The notes below the pieces were generated by a model. The model was not told the origin of the DNA, did no database searches, and saw nothing but the letters and a program-made list of their open reading frames with translations. From Sphingomonadales bacterium (GTDB lineage Bacteria > Pseudomonadota > Alphaproteobacteria > Sphingomonadales > Govanellaceae), in the NCBI GenBank assembly GCA_019455285.1, contig JACFMS010000007.1:73334-137333 (forward strand): a DNA stretch of 64,000 nt, read 5' to 3'. The position numbers and the translations under genes are program-made. This document shows positions 1 to 9,139 of this stretch, piece by piece. Every line of letters starts with the position of its first letter. The stretch's first letter is position 1.

Positions 1-822
1 AGCATTCAAAAAATTGAGGCGCTTTGCGGCGTACAGTTGTTCGAACGGCGTTATGGAGATGTAACGCCAACTGCTTACGGTGAGGTCGTAGTCGAAACGG
101 CGTTGGCCGCCATCTCAAAAGTCCACCACATGCATCGGCAGATCAAGTTGATGCAGAAGCTGGCCGCAGGTCGCCTCATCATCGGCTGCGACCCGTACTT
201 CGCGGAACCGATTGTCACCCCGGCGCTCATTCGTCTTCTCAACCATTATCCCAATCTCGAATTCACATTGGAATTAGGCGGATGGGAAATGATGCAAGAG
301 CGACTGATCGCGCGGGAACTTGATGTGTACATCGGCTTTGCCTACGAATCGATGGACACGCGCATTGCCATCGAGAACCATACCTTGCCGCCGCTCATCG
401 TATTTGGCCGCTCAGGGCACGACATCATGCGGGTTGAACGTGTGACTGCGCACGACGTATTCCAGTATCCAATCGTCGTTCCCAAAGCTTCGCTGTGGCT
501 GCGTCAGCGATTGGAAACGACGGTCAGTCATCTGTCGGAAGCTGATGAGCCCAAGAGATTGCCGGCGTACCTGTTGACTACAGACTTTGGAATTATTCGC
601 CAGGTCGTCCGCAACAGTGATGCGCTTGCCGCCATTCTGAAGCGCTCGCTAGAAGCAGAGTTGGCGGCAGGCATTTTTGCGCGTGTGCCGCTGCAGGAGA
701 TCAATTTTGATATCTCATTGGTGATCGCTACCGTCGCCCGCCACAGCGTGACGCCGGCGGCTGAAGCGCTGCTGAACGAGGTACGCAAGGAGATCGCTTC
801 AGTGGCCAGTGACGATCATTGA
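1..822 (+). CDS. LysR-family transcriptional regulator (5' end outside window)
   Basis: The reading frame is open from base 1, so the gene begins upstream and only the end of the N-terminal winged helix-turn-helix is present (IQKIEALCGVQLFERRYG, the usual LysR recognition-helix and wing region). The rest, about 230 residues, fits the periplasmic-binding-protein-like effector domain (AAGRLIIGCDP near the domain start, then alternating alpha/beta segments). A TTG at base 37 could be mistaken for the start but lies inside the DNA-binding domain. LysR proteins are cytoplasmic regulators that respond to small-molecule ligands. The target and ligand cannot be told; the neighbouring double-cupin gene is convergent, so nothing links the two. 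Confidence 0.85.
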   Translation, partial: SIQKIEALCGVQLFERRYGDVTPTAYGEVVVETALAAISKVHHMHRQIKLMQKLAAGRLIIGCDPYFAEPIVTPALIRLLNHYPNLEFTLELGGWEMMQERLIARELDVYIGFAYESMDTRIAIENHTLPPLIVFGRSGHDIMRVERVTAHDVFQYPIVVPKASLWLRQRLETTVSHLSEADEPKRLPAYLLTTDFGIIRQVVRNSDALAAILKRSLEAELAAGIFARVPLQEINFDISLVIATVARHSVTPAAEALLNEVRKEIASVASDDH

Positions 823-888
823 GGGAGATATAGTAGATATTATCTCAGACGTATTGGTATTCATGCTTCAACTTAAACGCCTTTTACT

Positions 889-1581
889 CTAAACTTTGCC
901 AACGCCATACGTCGCCGGGCTGATGACATCCACCAAATGGCCGCTTTTGACGTAGACCATGCAGCCGTTGCGGCTGAACGGGGCGTGGCGGCTTTGGGGC
1001 GGATAGCGCAGCCAGGTGCCTTTTGGATACTCCCCGTGCTCATCCTCGATCATGCCGTCGAGCACCAGAACTTCCTCGCCGCCGTCGTGGGTGTGGGCGA
1101 TGGCGTCCAGTCCTGGCGCGATTTTCACCAATACGATCTGCTCGCCGCGAAATTGGTGCAGCCATAAGATGCTGATCCCTGCCACAGGACCGGGCTGCCA
1201 CGCTGCGTCATGGAAATTGATGACGACGCGCTGCGCGTCCTCAGGGTGAAACTGGAAAAGCTTCACGAATATGGTGCAGCCGTCCTTGCTGTACGGCGCA
1301 TGGCTGGTGCCGGGCGGATTGCGCACATACGTACCGGCGGGATAGTCGCCATGTTCATCGGAGAAAGTGCCCTCCAGCACTAGAAACTCTTCTCCGCCGG
1401 TATGGACATGCCGGGAAAACGTGGACCCTGGCGCATAGCGCACGATGGAGGTGGCGCGCGCCACTTCGCCGCCATCCCGGTCCAGCATCATGCGTTCGAC
1501 CCCGGCAAGGGGAGAGGGGACAAACTTTGTATCCCCCGGCCGGATGACGACACGCTCTGAATAATCCGAATGAAGCTGCAT
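889..1581 (-). CDS. Double-cupin protein, ChrR-like cupin domains
   Basis: About 230 aa containing two tandem cupin folds. Each half carries a metal-site motif, HVHTGGEEFLVLEG in the first and HTHDGGEEVLVLDG in the second, followed by a proline-rich strand (RNPPGTSHAPYS and RYPPQSRHAPFS). The duplicated histidine and glutamate motifs fit the ChrR-type cupin family, which binds Zn or another divalent metal. I chose the ATG at 1581 because GAGGA lies 5 bases upstream; ATGs at 1593 and 1623 are alternatives. There is no anti-sigma N-terminal domain and no adjacent sigma factor, so a ChrR regulatory role is not implied. The exact function is unknown. Confidence 0.75.
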   Translation of the reverse strand: MQLHSDYSERVVIRPGDTKFVPSPLAGVERMMLDRDGGEVARATSIVRYAPGSTFSRHVHTGGEEFLVLEGTFSDEHGDYPAGTYVRNPPGTSHAPYSKDGCTIFVKLFQFHPEDAQRVVINFHDAAWQPGPVAGISILWLHQFRGEQIVLVKIAPGLDAIAHTHDGGEEVLVLDGMIEDEHGEYPKGTWLRYPPQSRHAPFSRNGCMVYVKSGHLVDVISPATYGVGKV

Positions 1582-1699
1582 GATGATCCTCATTTCTTCA
1601 GATATTACTCCAAAGCGATCCATCCGTCGCTACCCGCATCGACTTTGGGGTGACCTCCAAACCGCTGGGGGGGGATTGAGGGGGAGTAGGGTGGCGAAA

Positions 1700-2872
1700 T
1701 CAAATCTCCGCCAGCAGCGACGCCATCTCCTTAATGCCGATCGCGGTGGTGTCTTTGGTGACCGGGTATCGGTCGTCGCCCGCGTAGACAATGAACGAGT
1801 GCTTCGGCTTTAGATCCTCACGGGCATTGTGGAAGCCCTTGCCGGGACCAGCCGTAAGGCTGCGCTTGATTTCAATCGCCCATAGCCCATGCGCGCCTGG
1901 CAAATCGAGCACGAGGTCGATTTCAGCGCCGGCGGCGGTGCGGTAGAAACTTGCCGTCGTTCGATCAGGGGCGGCAGCCAGGAGGTTCTCGATGACAAAG
2001 CCTTCCCAACTGGGACCGACGACGGGGTGTCCGGCCAGCGTATTGTAGTCGCCAATGCCGAGGAGGGCGTGGACAAGACCGCTGTCGCGGACATAGACCT
2101 TCGGCGATTTCACCAGCCGCTTGCCGGTGTTGGCGTGATACGGAGGCAATCGGCGCACCAGAAGCAGATCAACCAGGAGGTCGATATACGTGGCGATCGT
2201 TGGCGCGCTGACGGATAATCCCGATGCCAGCTTGGAAGCATTAAGCAGCGTTCCCTGGCTGTGGGCGAGCATGGTCCACAACCGCTCCAGCGTTTCCGCC
2301 GGGATGCGTCTGCCGAACTGCGGAACGTCCCGTTCGAGATAGGTGCGAATAAAATTTTGCCGGAATGCGAGGCTGTCGGCGTCGCTGGCTGCAAGAAAGC
2401 TGTCGGGAAAGCCGCCGCGCACCCAAAGTGAAGTTAACGCAGACGCATCCGACGCCGCTTCTAAAACATCGAGGGGGGTCATTGCCACATATTCGATCCG
2501 TCCGGCAAGGCTTTCGCCCGACTGCCTTAAGAGGTCGATCGACGCCGATCCAAGGATCAGAAAGCGACCAGTTCGTAGTCCACGCCGACGCCCGCTGTCG
2601 ATCAAGCCGCGCAGCTCTTGAAAGAGCTCCGGCACGCGATGAATTTCATCGAGAATGACCAGGCGGTCTTCGTGTTCTTTGAGGAATAATGCCGGTTCGG
2701 CGAGTTTGTCGCGATCGGCGCGAGACTCAAGATCAAGATAAAGCGCGTTGGTGCTTGCTGCGATCTCGTGGGCAAGGGTGGTCTTGCCGACCTGACGCGG
2801 GCCGATCAGGGCAACGGCAGCCTGCCGGGCGAGAGCAGCTCGGACGGATTGGGTGATGCGACGGCGAATCAT
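1700..2872 (-). CDS. AAA_14/DUF4143-type P-loop ATPase
   Basis: A 390-aa protein with Walker A GPRQVGKTT at about residues 24-32, a Walker B-like strand LVILDEIHR near 72-80 and a sensor-like FLILGSAS segment. The C-terminal half has the features of DUF4143 (IRTYLERDVPQ, LLNASKLASGLSVS, VYVRDSGLVHALLG, GPSWEGFVIENLL, GAEIDLVLD). These ATPases are widespread accessory genes with no settled function and are often horizontally mobile. The upstream 50 bp are very AT-rich compared with the surroundings, and the start codon lacks a good ribosome site. It stands alone between a cupin gene and a DUF488 gene. Confidence 0.85.
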   Translation of the reverse strand: MIRRRITQSVRAALARQAAVALIGPRQVGKTTLAHEIAASTNALYLDLESRADRDKLAEPALFLKEHEDRLVILDEIHRVPELFQELRGLIDSGRRRGLRTGRFLILGSASIDLLRQSGESLAGRIEYVAMTPLDVLEAASDASALTSLWVRGGFPDSFLAASDADSLAFRQNFIRTYLERDVPQFGRRIPAETLERLWTMLAHSQGTLLNASKLASGLSVSAPTIATYIDLLVDLLLVRRLPPYHANTGKRLVKSPKVYVRDSGLVHALLGIGDYNTLAGHPVVGPSWEGFVIENLLAAAPDRTTASFYRTAAGAEIDLVLDLPGAHGLWAIEIKRSLTAGPGKGFHNAREDLKPKHSFIVYAGDDRYPVTKDTTAIGIKEMASLLAEI

Positions 2873-2920
2873 TCTTGTAAATTAAAATAATATATTTCAA
2901 AATACAAGGATAATATTTCT

Positions 2921-3277
2921 CTACTGCCGTATCAGCCAATCCTTCAGGGCGGCGGCGTTATTGTGGGTTTCGTCGCGACTGGCGTAGAGCAGGGTCACCG
3001 TACCCTTGCGCGCGTACCCCCGGAGGGTCTTGGCGGCGGCTTGGGCCGCCTCCTCCTTCAGCTCGGCGGCATAGGCGCGGCAAAACGCCGCCCACTCATC
3101 CGGCTTGCCGTGGAACTTTTTGCGCAAGGCGTCGCTCGGCGCGATGTCCTTCAGCCACAGGTCGATTTTGGCCTTGTCCTTGGATAGCCCCCGCGGCCAC
3201 AGCCGGTCGACCAGGATGCGCGCGCCGTCGGCGGCCGCGGGCGGATCATAGACCCGTTTGATCTTTAATGTCGTCAT
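2921..3277 (-). CDS. DUF488 family protein
   Basis: A 118-aa protein of the DUF488 family, recognisable from the N-terminal KIKRVYDPP, the central RILVDRLWPRG motif with LWLKDIAPS, and the C-terminal TLLYASRDETHNNAAAL. The start at 3277 is fixed by a strong AAGGAGG ribosome site; an ATG at 3313 in the same frame lies upstream of that site. Members of this small cytoplasmic family have no agreed biochemical role. The gene is divergent from panB with about 120 bp between the two starts. Confidence 0.85.
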   Translation of the reverse strand: MTTLKIKRVYDPPAAADGARILVDRLWPRGLSKDKAKIDLWLKDIAPSDALRKKFHGKPDEWAAFCRAYAAELKEEAAQAAAKTLRGYARKGTVTLLYASRDETHNNAAALKDWLIRQ

Positions 3278-3395
3278 CAGCGCCTCCTTAACAGTCAAGC
3301 GGGCATTAAACATATATAGTAAGGCTTCTTTTGCACTTCACCCCCATCGAGGCTATATGTTTTCGGCAATCGGGGAAGCATTTTAGGAGCAGTCC

Positions 3396-4214
3396 ATGTC
3401 CAAACACACCTCCATAAAACGCCTGACCGTCCCCGATATCGCCGCCCGCAAGGGCCAGGAGCCGGTGGTGGTCTTGACCGCTTATACCGCCCCCATGGCT
3501 GGGCTATTAGACCCCCATTGCGACGTCCTTCTGGTGGGCGACAGCCTAGGGAACGTGATCTATGGCTTCGACACCACCCTGCCGGTGACCTTGGATATGA
3601 TGATCGCCCACGGCGCGGCGGTGGTGCGCGGCTCCGCCCACCCTTGCGTCATCATCGACATGCCGTTCCGCACGGTGGAGGAAAGCCCCGCCCAGGCCTT
3701 CCGCAATGCGGCAAGGGTGATCGCCGAAACCGGGGCCGCTGGGGTCAAGATCGAGGGCGGCGTCCATATGGCGGAGACTATTGCGTTCCTGGTGGCGCGG
3801 GGCATTCCGGTCATGGGCCATGTCGGCTTGCGGCCGCAAAGCGTCAATGTCATGGGCGGCTTTAAGACGCAAGGTCGGCGCAAATCAGAATGGCAGGCCA
3901 TCATCGCCGACGCCGAGGCAGTGGCGGCTGCCGGCGCCTTTTCCATGGTGCTCGAAGGCATGGCCGCGCCGCTGGCGGACGAGATTACCAAGAAGGTGCC
4001 AGCCGTCACCATCGGCATCGGCGCTTCCGCCCAGTGCGACGGTCAGGTGCTGGTCACCGAGGACATGCTGGGCTTCTTCCCCTCTGCCCCCAAATTCGTC
4101 CGCCGCTTCGCCGAGCTGGGGGACGCCATTGATAAGGCGGCGGCCGAGTATGCCGAGGCCGTCCGCAGCCGCCATTTTCCCGCCACGGAGCACACCTATA
4201 CGCTTCGTGACTAA
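3396..4214 (+). CDS. panB: 3-methyl-2-oxobutanoate hydroxymethyltransferase
   Basis: A 272-aa protein of full family length. It transfers a hydroxymethyl group from 5,10-methylenetetrahydrofolate to alpha-ketoisovalerate to form ketopantoate, the first committed step of pantothenate and CoA synthesis. Visible motifs are LTAYTAPMA near 28, the Mg-binding VGDSLGNV (Asp49), IIDMPF (Asp88), the VKIEGG loop near 120, [10 protein letters not shown] and [15 protein letters not shown]. Ribosome site AGGAG lies 8 bases before the ATG. No panC or panD is present nearby. Confidence 0.97.
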   Translation: MSKHTSIKRLTVPDIAARKGQEPVVVLTAYTAPMAGLLDPHCDVLLVGDSLGNVIYGFDTTLPVTLDMMIAHGAAVVRGSAHPCVIIDMPFRTVEESPAQAFRNAARVIAETGAAGVKIEGGVHMAETIAFLVARGIPVMGHVGLRPQSVNVMGGFKTQGRRKSEWQAIIADAEAVAAAGAFSMVLEGMAAPLADEITKKVPAVTIGIGASAQCDGQVLVTEDMLGFFPSAPKFVRRFAELGDAIDKAAAEYAEAVRSRHFPATEHTYTLRD

Positions 4215-4289
4215 GCCGTTTGCCAGTGCCGCATGCACACGCTATCTTAGCCGCGCTTTGACCCGTGACCGGGGCTTAAGGAGAGCCGT

Positions 4290-4952
4290 TTGACCGATAT
4301 TTTCGATGAAGTCACCGAAGACCTGCGCCGTCAGCAGATGCTGGGCCTGTGGCGCTCTTACGGCAAGTATCTGATGGCGGCGGCGGTGGCGATCGTCATC
4401 GGCGTCGGCGGCTATCAATACTGGCGCCACCACACGCGGACCGTACAGGAGAAGGAAAGCGCCGCCTTTGCCGAGGCGATCGCGCTTCTAGAGCAGGGCA
4501 AGACCGACGACGGCCTGGCCGCCCTGGCGGCGCTGCAGGAAACCGCCGGCGGCGGCTACCGCTTGCTGGCGGGACTGCGCGAGGCGGCGGAGCGGGAGCG
4601 GCGCGGCGATGCGGCGGCCGCCGTCAAGATTTACGAACGCTTGGCGGCGGATAAGGCCATCGATGAAACCTTGCGCGGCTATGCCGAGTTGCAGGCGGTG
4701 GCGGCGCAGATCGATCAAGGCGATGCGGCGGCGCTGCGGCCGCGCCTGGAAAAGCTCGCCGCCCCCAATGCCCCGTGGTCGGCGCTGGCGGAAGAATTTT
4801 TGGCCCTGTTGGACTTAAAGGCCGGCAACGTGGCCGCTGCCCGCGAGCGGCTCGACCGCCTGGCGCAAAATGAAGATGCCCCGGCGGGGGCGCGAACCCG
4901 GGCCGGGGAGATCCTCGCTACCCTGCCGCAAGCAACGGAGTCGGCGAAATGA
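4290..4952 (+). CDS. Membrane-anchored TPR protein, YfgM/TPR_21-like
   Basis: About 220 aa. A cytosolic N-terminus (TDIFDEVTEDLRRQQM) precedes one transmembrane helix (YLMAAAVAIVIGVGGYQYW, about residues 27-45); the rest is an alanine-rich helical TPR region. This is the architecture of the YfgM/TPR_21 family, which in many proteobacteria is encoded directly before bamB and der, exactly as here. The start is TTG, supported by AAGGAG 6 bases upstream; no ATG fits. The stop codon overlaps the bamB start (ATGA). A role as ancillary envelope chaperone partner is inferred from the family. Confidence 0.85.
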   Translation: MTDIFDEVTEDLRRQQMLGLWRSYGKYLMAAAVAIVIGVGGYQYWRHHTRTVQEKESAAFAEAIALLEQGKTDDGLAALAALQETAGGGYRLLAGLREAAERERRGDAAAAVKIYERLAADKAIDETLRGYAELQAVAAQIDQGDAAALRPRLEKLAAPNAPWSALAEEFLALLDLKAGNVAAARERLDRLAQNEDAPAGARTRAGEILATLPQATESAK

Positions 4953-6286
4953 ACGGGCGCGACGTGATGTCCTTCTCCTGCAAAATGGCGGCGGTCCTCA
5001 TCCTCGGCGTCGCCATCGCCGCCTGCGGCTCGGGTAAGAAGAAAACCGGCCGGCTGGAAGGCGAGCGCATTCCGGTCTTGACCTTCGAGCAGGAGCTGAT
5101 CCCCGATCCCCGGGCGCTCGATGTTCAGGTGGCGCTGCCCGATCCGGTGCGCAATCGCGACTGGCCGCAGGGCGGCGGCATGCCGGCCCATGCCATGCAG
5201 CATCTGGAGCTGGCCGCCAACCCGAAAAAAGCCTGGCGCGAGAGCGTCGGCGACGGCACCACCGGACGCAAGCAATTGACCAGCAGCCCGGTGGTGGTGG
5301 AAGGGATCGTCTATGTCATGGACAGCGACGCCCAAGTGACGGCGCTCAGCGCCAGCACCGGCGTGACCCTGTGGCGGCGCGAGCTTGAGATGAAGGGCCG
5401 CTCCAAAGCCGTCTCCTTCGGCGGCGGGGTGAGCGTAGCCGACGGCAAGGTGTTCGCCTCGACCGGCTTTGGCTTCGTCGCCGCCCTGGATGCCCAAAGC
5501 GGCGCCGAGCTGTGGCGCACCGATCTGGCGGCGCCGCTGCGCGGCGCGCCGGCGGCGGGCGGCGGCCGGGTCTTCGTCAATACCTTCGATAACCAGTTGT
5601 TTGCCCTCTCCGCCAGCGATGGGACCGAGATCTGGAGCCACGCCGGCATCATCGAATCCGCCGGCATCCTGGGCGCGGCGACGCCGGCGGTGGTGGGCAG
5701 CACGGTGATCGCCGGGTTCTCCTCGGGTGAAATCTTTGCCCTGACCGCGGAAAACGGCCACGTCGCCTGGACCGATACCTTAAGCCGTACCGGCCGCTTG
5801 ACGCCGCTGGCGACCTTGAGCGACGTCGATGGTCCACCGGTGGTCGATCGTGGTTTGGTGTTCGCCACCAGTCATGGCGGGCGTATGGCGGCCATCGACC
5901 TGCGCAGCGGCGAGCGGGTGTGGGAGCGTAACGTCGGCAGCCTCTATTCGCCGTGGATCGCTGGCGAGTTCTTGTTTGCCGTCACCGTCGACAGCCAAGT
6001 GGTGTGCCTGACCCGGCGGGACGGCCGGGTGCGCTGGGTGCGCGAATTGCAGCGCTACAAGGACCAGGAAAAACGCAAAGGGCTCCTTACCTGGGCCGGG
6101 CCGGTGCTGGCCGGCGACCGCCTGATTGTGACCTCCTCACATGGCTATGCGCTGTCGATCTCGCCTTATACCGGCGAGGTCATCAGCGGCATGAAGCTGT
6201 CGGATAAAACCTACCTGTCGCCGGTAGTGGCTGACGGTACGCTCTATATCTTAAGCGAGGACGGCGAACTGACGGCGATGCGCTGA
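4949..6286 (+). CDS. bamB: Outer membrane assembly lipoprotein BamB (PQQ-like beta-propeller)
   Basis: A 445-aa protein with a signal peptide ending in a lipobox (GVAIAAC, lipidated Cys near residue 26), followed by repeated PQQ-type beta-propeller blades: VYVMDSDAQVTALSASTG, VFASTGFGFVAALDAQSG, VFVNTFDNQLFALSASDG and later repeats with the same A-x-D/S-x-x-x-G-E pattern. BamB is the periplasmic scaffold lipoprotein of the BAM complex that inserts outer-membrane proteins. It overlaps the preceding TPR gene by 4 bases and precedes der, the usual order. The first ATG is used here; a second ATG seven codons in (MSFSCKM) would also give a normal signal peptide. Confidence 0.92.
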   Translation: MNGRDVMSFSCKMAAVLILGVAIAACGSGKKKTGRLEGERIPVLTFEQELIPDPRALDVQVALPDPVRNRDWPQGGGMPAHAMQHLELAANPKKAWRESVGDGTTGRKQLTSSPVVVEGIVYVMDSDAQVTALSASTGVTLWRRELEMKGRSKAVSFGGGVSVADGKVFASTGFGFVAALDAQSGAELWRTDLAAPLRGAPAAGGGRVFVNTFDNQLFALSASDGTEIWSHAGIIESAGILGAATPAVVGSTVIAGFSSGEIFALTAENGHVAWTDTLSRTGRLTPLATLSDVDGPPVVDRGLVFATSHGGRMAAIDLRSGERVWERNVGSLYSPWIAGEFLFAVTVDSQVVCLTRRDGRVRWVRELQRYKDQEKRKGLLTWAGPVLAGDRLIVTSSHGYALSISPYTGEVISGMKLSDKTYLSPVVADGTLYILSEDGELTAMR

Positions 6287-6327
6287 GTGTATTGGCGTCT
6301 AAGTAGTTTGCCGGATAATTTTTTACT

Positions 6328-6400
6328 GTCATTCCCGCGTAAGCGGGAATCCATGGAGCGACTATAATGACTGGATCCCCGCTTTCGCGGGGATGACGGG
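6328..6400. repeat. Intergenic palindromic repeat between bamB and der
   Basis: Two adjacent hairpins: ATTCCCGCGTAAGCGGGAAT at 6331-6350 and ATCCCCGCTTTCGCGGGGAT at 6375-6394. This is the common CATTCCCGC/GCGGGAATG repeat of proteobacterial intergenic regions. It separates bamB from der and may stabilise the mRNA 3' end. No copy of this particular type was noticed elsewhere in the window. Confidence 0.8.
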
Positions 6401-6452
6401 TGAAAGCAATGTGTCTTGTAACGAAATTCAAACGGAAAATATTTTTTTAAGC

Positions 6453-7796
6453 ATGTTGCCCACCGTCGCCATCATCGGCCGGCCCAACGTCGGCAAATCG
6501 ACGCTGTTCAATCGCTTGGTGGGCAAGCGCTTGGCGCTGGTGGACGATACGCCGGGCGTCACCCGCGACCGCCGGGAAGGGCGCGGCCGGCTGGGGCCGT
6601 TGCAATTTAAGGTCATCGACACCGCAGGCCTGGAGGAAGCCGCCGGCGATACGCTGCCGGCGCGCATGCGCCAGCAGACCGAAGCCGCCATCCACGAAGC
6701 CGATGTGGTGCTGTTCCTGATTGACGCCCGCGCCGGCGTGACGCCCTTGGATCGCCATTTCGCCGATGTCGTGCGCAAAACCGGCAAGCCGGTGATTTGT
6801 CTTGCCAACAAGTGCGAGGGGCAGGCCGGTGAAACGGGGCGCATGGAAGCCTATGGCTTGGGTCTTAGCGATCCGCTACCCATCTCGGCCGAGCATGACG
6901 AGGGCATGGGCGAGCTTTATGACGCCATGATCGCCATCGTCGGCGAACCGGCAGAGGACGAAATAGAGACTGCGGAGGAGGGCGAGAAGCCGCTCCTGAT
7001 GGCCATCGTCGGGCGGCCCAATGTGGGCAAATCGACGCTGGTCAACCGGCTGCTTGGGCAAGAACGGCAGATCACCGGACCCGAGGCCGGCATCACCCGC
7101 GATACCGTGGCCATCGATTGGGAATGGCAAGGCAAGCCGGTGCGGCTGCACGACACCGCGGGCCTGCGCCGCAAGGCCAAGGTGCAGGAGAAGCTGGAAA
7201 AGCTGTCGGTTGCCGATACCTTGCGCGCGGTACAGTTCGCCGAAGTGGTGGTGCTGGTGATCGACGCCGAGCTTGGCTTCAAGCGGCAGGATTTGAGCAT
7301 CGCCGATCTGGTGGCGCAGGAAGGCCGCGCGCTCGTCATCGCGGTCAACAAGATCGATGTCGCGTCAGAGCCGCAGACGGTGTTAAGGGCGGTGTCGGAT
7401 GCGCTGGAGCGCTCGCTGCCGCAACTGCGCGGCATTGCGGTGGTGCCGCTGTCAGCAAAAAGCGGGCGCGGCGTTGATCGGTTGATGCCCGCCGTGTTCA
7501 AGGCCTTCACCATCTGGAACACGCGCATTGCCACCAACGCCGTCAACCGTTGGCTTGCCGACGCCACTTCGCGCAATCCGCCGCCATCGGATAAAGGCAA
7601 GCGGGTGAAAATTCGTTTCGCCAGCCAGATCAAGAACCGGCCGCCGACCTTTCTGTTCTCGGTCAATCGCCCGGAAAGCGTGCCGCAAAGTTATGTGCGG
7701 TTCTTGATGAACGACGTGCGCGCCGCCTTCAATCTTGACGGCGCGCCAATCCGCATCCTGCTGCGCAAGGGTGAAAATCCGTTTGCAGAGAAGTAA
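6453..7796 (+). CDS. der: Ribosome biogenesis GTPase Der (EngA)
   Basis: 447 aa from the ATG at 6453, the start that places the first P-loop at the usual distance; the frame is open upstream but runs into the palindromic repeat. It has two tandem G domains: GRPNVGKST at residues 8-16 with DTPGVTRD, DTAGLE and NKCE, and a second GRPNVGKST near 190 with ITRDTVA, DTAGLRRKAK and NKID. A C-terminal KH-like domain (RFASQIKNRPPTF, RPESVPQSYVRFL) follows. Der is an essential GTPase acting in 50S subunit maturation. It converges on the Vsr gene with only 2 bases between them. Confidence 0.96.
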   Translation: MLPTVAIIGRPNVGKSTLFNRLVGKRLALVDDTPGVTRDRREGRGRLGPLQFKVIDTAGLEEAAGDTLPARMRQQTEAAIHEADVVLFLIDARAGVTPLDRHFADVVRKTGKPVICLANKCEGQAGETGRMEAYGLGLSDPLPISAEHDEGMGELYDAMIAIVGEPAEDEIETAEEGEKPLLMAIVGRPNVGKSTLVNRLLGQERQITGPEAGITRDTVAIDWEWQGKPVRLHDTAGLRRKAKVQEKLEKLSVADTLRAVQFAEVVVLVIDAELGFKRQDLSIADLVAQEGRALVIAVNKIDVASEPQTVLRAVSDALERSLPQLRGIAVVPLSAKSGRGVDRLMPAVFKAFTIWNTRIATNAVNRWLADATSRNPPPSDKGKRVKIRFASQIKNRPPTFLFSVNRPESVPQSYVRFLMNDVRAAFNLDGAPIRILLRKGENPFAEK

Positions 7797-7798
7797 GT

Positions 7799-8203
7799 CT
7801 ATTTTTCTATGAATTTCCTAATTTTCTCTTTGACTTTTTCAGTATTCTTTATTTGGCATTCCCAAATTACCAACGATCTCCACCCCATTCTTTTTAAATT
7901 CTTTAGGTGTATTTTATCTCTTTCTTTGTTTTTATTAAGTTTGACAAGCCAGTATTCTTGATGTGATTTTGGCGATCTTGCGCCACGCCGACAATCATGT
8001 TGGTGCCAAAAGCATCCATGTACGAAAATAATCTTTCGTCTTTTTGAGAAAACTATATCTGGCTTTCCAGGCAGGTCTGACCGATGCAATCGATAACGAT
8101 ATCCCAGCGCGTGTACTAACCTACGTATTTCAATCTCTGCGCTCGTGTTCTTACCCTTAACCGCTCGCATAATTCTGCTGCGATCATCGAGTGTATTCTT
8201 CAT
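7799..8203 (-). CDS. vsr: Very short patch repair endonuclease (Vsr)
   Basis: 134 aa, normal family length. It nicks 5' of T in T:G mismatches that arise by deamination of 5-methylcytosine, protecting sites modified by a Dcm-type methylase. Visible family features are RSRIMRAVKGKNTSAE at the N-terminus, LPGKPDIVF with the catalytic Asp, FVHGCFWHQHDC (zinc and catalytic His region), and KNKERD with RMGWRSLVIWECQI near the end. The start overlaps the stop of the DUF4928 gene (ATGA), so it is the third gene of a methylase-endonuclease-vsr operon. The DNA is clearly AT-richer than the flanking der gene. Confidence 0.93.
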   Translation of the reverse strand: MKNTLDDRSRIMRAVKGKNTSAEIEIRRLVHALGYRYRLHRSDLPGKPDIVFSKRRKIIFVHGCFWHQHDCRRGARSPKSHQEYWLVKLNKNKERDKIHLKNLKRMGWRSLVIWECQIKNTEKVKEKIRKFIEK

Positions 8204-9135
8204 TTTTTAATTTCAATCCTCAGACTGGGATCGGTCTCATGGAGGTATACAATCTCATTATATCGATTAACTAACTTCTCAATAGAAATACGCCTTCCCT
8301 TTGCCGCGAACTTTGCCCATTCAAGAACATTTAAGGCGACAAACTGCTCTATTTCAAATATGTCAACCCTCTGCCCTATCTCTTGGTTTTCGGCTAGGCC
8401 TTCGGCAACGGCGAGTCCCTTTCGCGTGGTTACCAATACTGGCTTAAGATCATTATCAAGATTTTCCTTGCATTGTTTAATGACAGCTTCACCAGGCGAA
8501 GTTGTTACATGAATAGCAACATCGCCAACTAGAAAATCTCCAGAGCGTTGTCCCGGAGCATCAGCGGTTGAAAAACTATTGTGGTTGAAGTTACCTTCTC
8601 CAAGAGCGCAGTCAAGCTTGGCCCCTACAAGATGCTGCAGAACTGCTCCTGCATAACTAACTCCCTGTCCAGTCCTTTGCCGTTCAGTCGCTTGTTCTAT
8701 GAGGTCACGAATAATATACCGGAGGCTACGAGAACTATCCATTTTTATTGAGAATGGCTTTCCCGCAAAGAAGGCTTGTACTTTTTCGACCCAGAATTTT
8801 TCTGTTTCTTTCTGATCAAACACCCCGTTCTTATGCAAATCGTTTAGGAAATCTACATACTTTCGCATGTTTTCTAGGCTATTGCGACTGGTGCGCCCTC
8901 CCTCTGCCGCTAGTGTCCGTTCAATGCCATACTCTTTTAATACAGATTGAACTGCGCTAACGCCGAGTCCTGAAACTTGACCTTTTCCTTCAGTGATAAA
9001 ATCTTCGGGGGACAATGGAAGGCCATAATCTTTTGACCGTCGTGTAATAACTATAGCGACAGAAAGCGGACCCTTGCCAATGAATTTGTTGCTAGAGGTG
9101 AATTCTTCCAGCAGATCCCGTAGATTCTTCTGCAT
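8200..9135 (-). CDS. DUF4928 family protein, probable type II restriction endonuclease
   Basis: 311 aa, recognised as DUF4928-like from its N-terminus (SSNKFIGKGPLSVAIVITR, GLPLSPEDF) and its place directly after a cytosine-5 methyltransferase and before vsr. I infer a restriction endonuclease role. In support, the segment LQHLVGAKLD, then SGDFLVGDVAIHV (Asp200, Asp205, His209), then TTSPGEAVIKQC resembles the helix-strand-strand core of PD-(D/E)XK nucleases, but with His-Val-Thr where a canonical E-x-K would stand. The recognition site is unknown. It starts 4 bases after the methylase stop and overlaps vsr by 4 bases. AT-rich codon use suggests transfer. Confidence 0.7.
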   Translation of the reverse strand: MQKNLRDLLEEFTSSNKFIGKGPLSVAIVITRRSKDYGLPLSPEDFITEGKGQVSGLGVSAVQSVLKEYGIERTLAAEGGRTSRNSLENMRKYVDFLNDLHKNGVFDQKETEKFWVEKVQAFFAGKPFSIKMDSSRSLRYIIRDLIEQATERQRTGQGVSYAGAVLQHLVGAKLDCALGEGNFNHNSFSTADAPGQRSGDFLVGDVAIHVTTSPGEAVIKQCKENLDNDLKPVLVTTRKGLAVAEGLAENQEIGQRVDIFEIEQFVALNVLEWAKFAAKGRRISIEKLVNRYNEIVYLHETDPSLRIEIKK

Positions 9136-9139
9136 TGTT

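Noticed and set aside
4715..5761. 348-aa minus-strand frame opposite the TPR gene and bamB
   Set aside because: The composition is Ala/Gly/His/Arg-rich as expected for an antisense shadow, and both plus-strand genes are clearly real.
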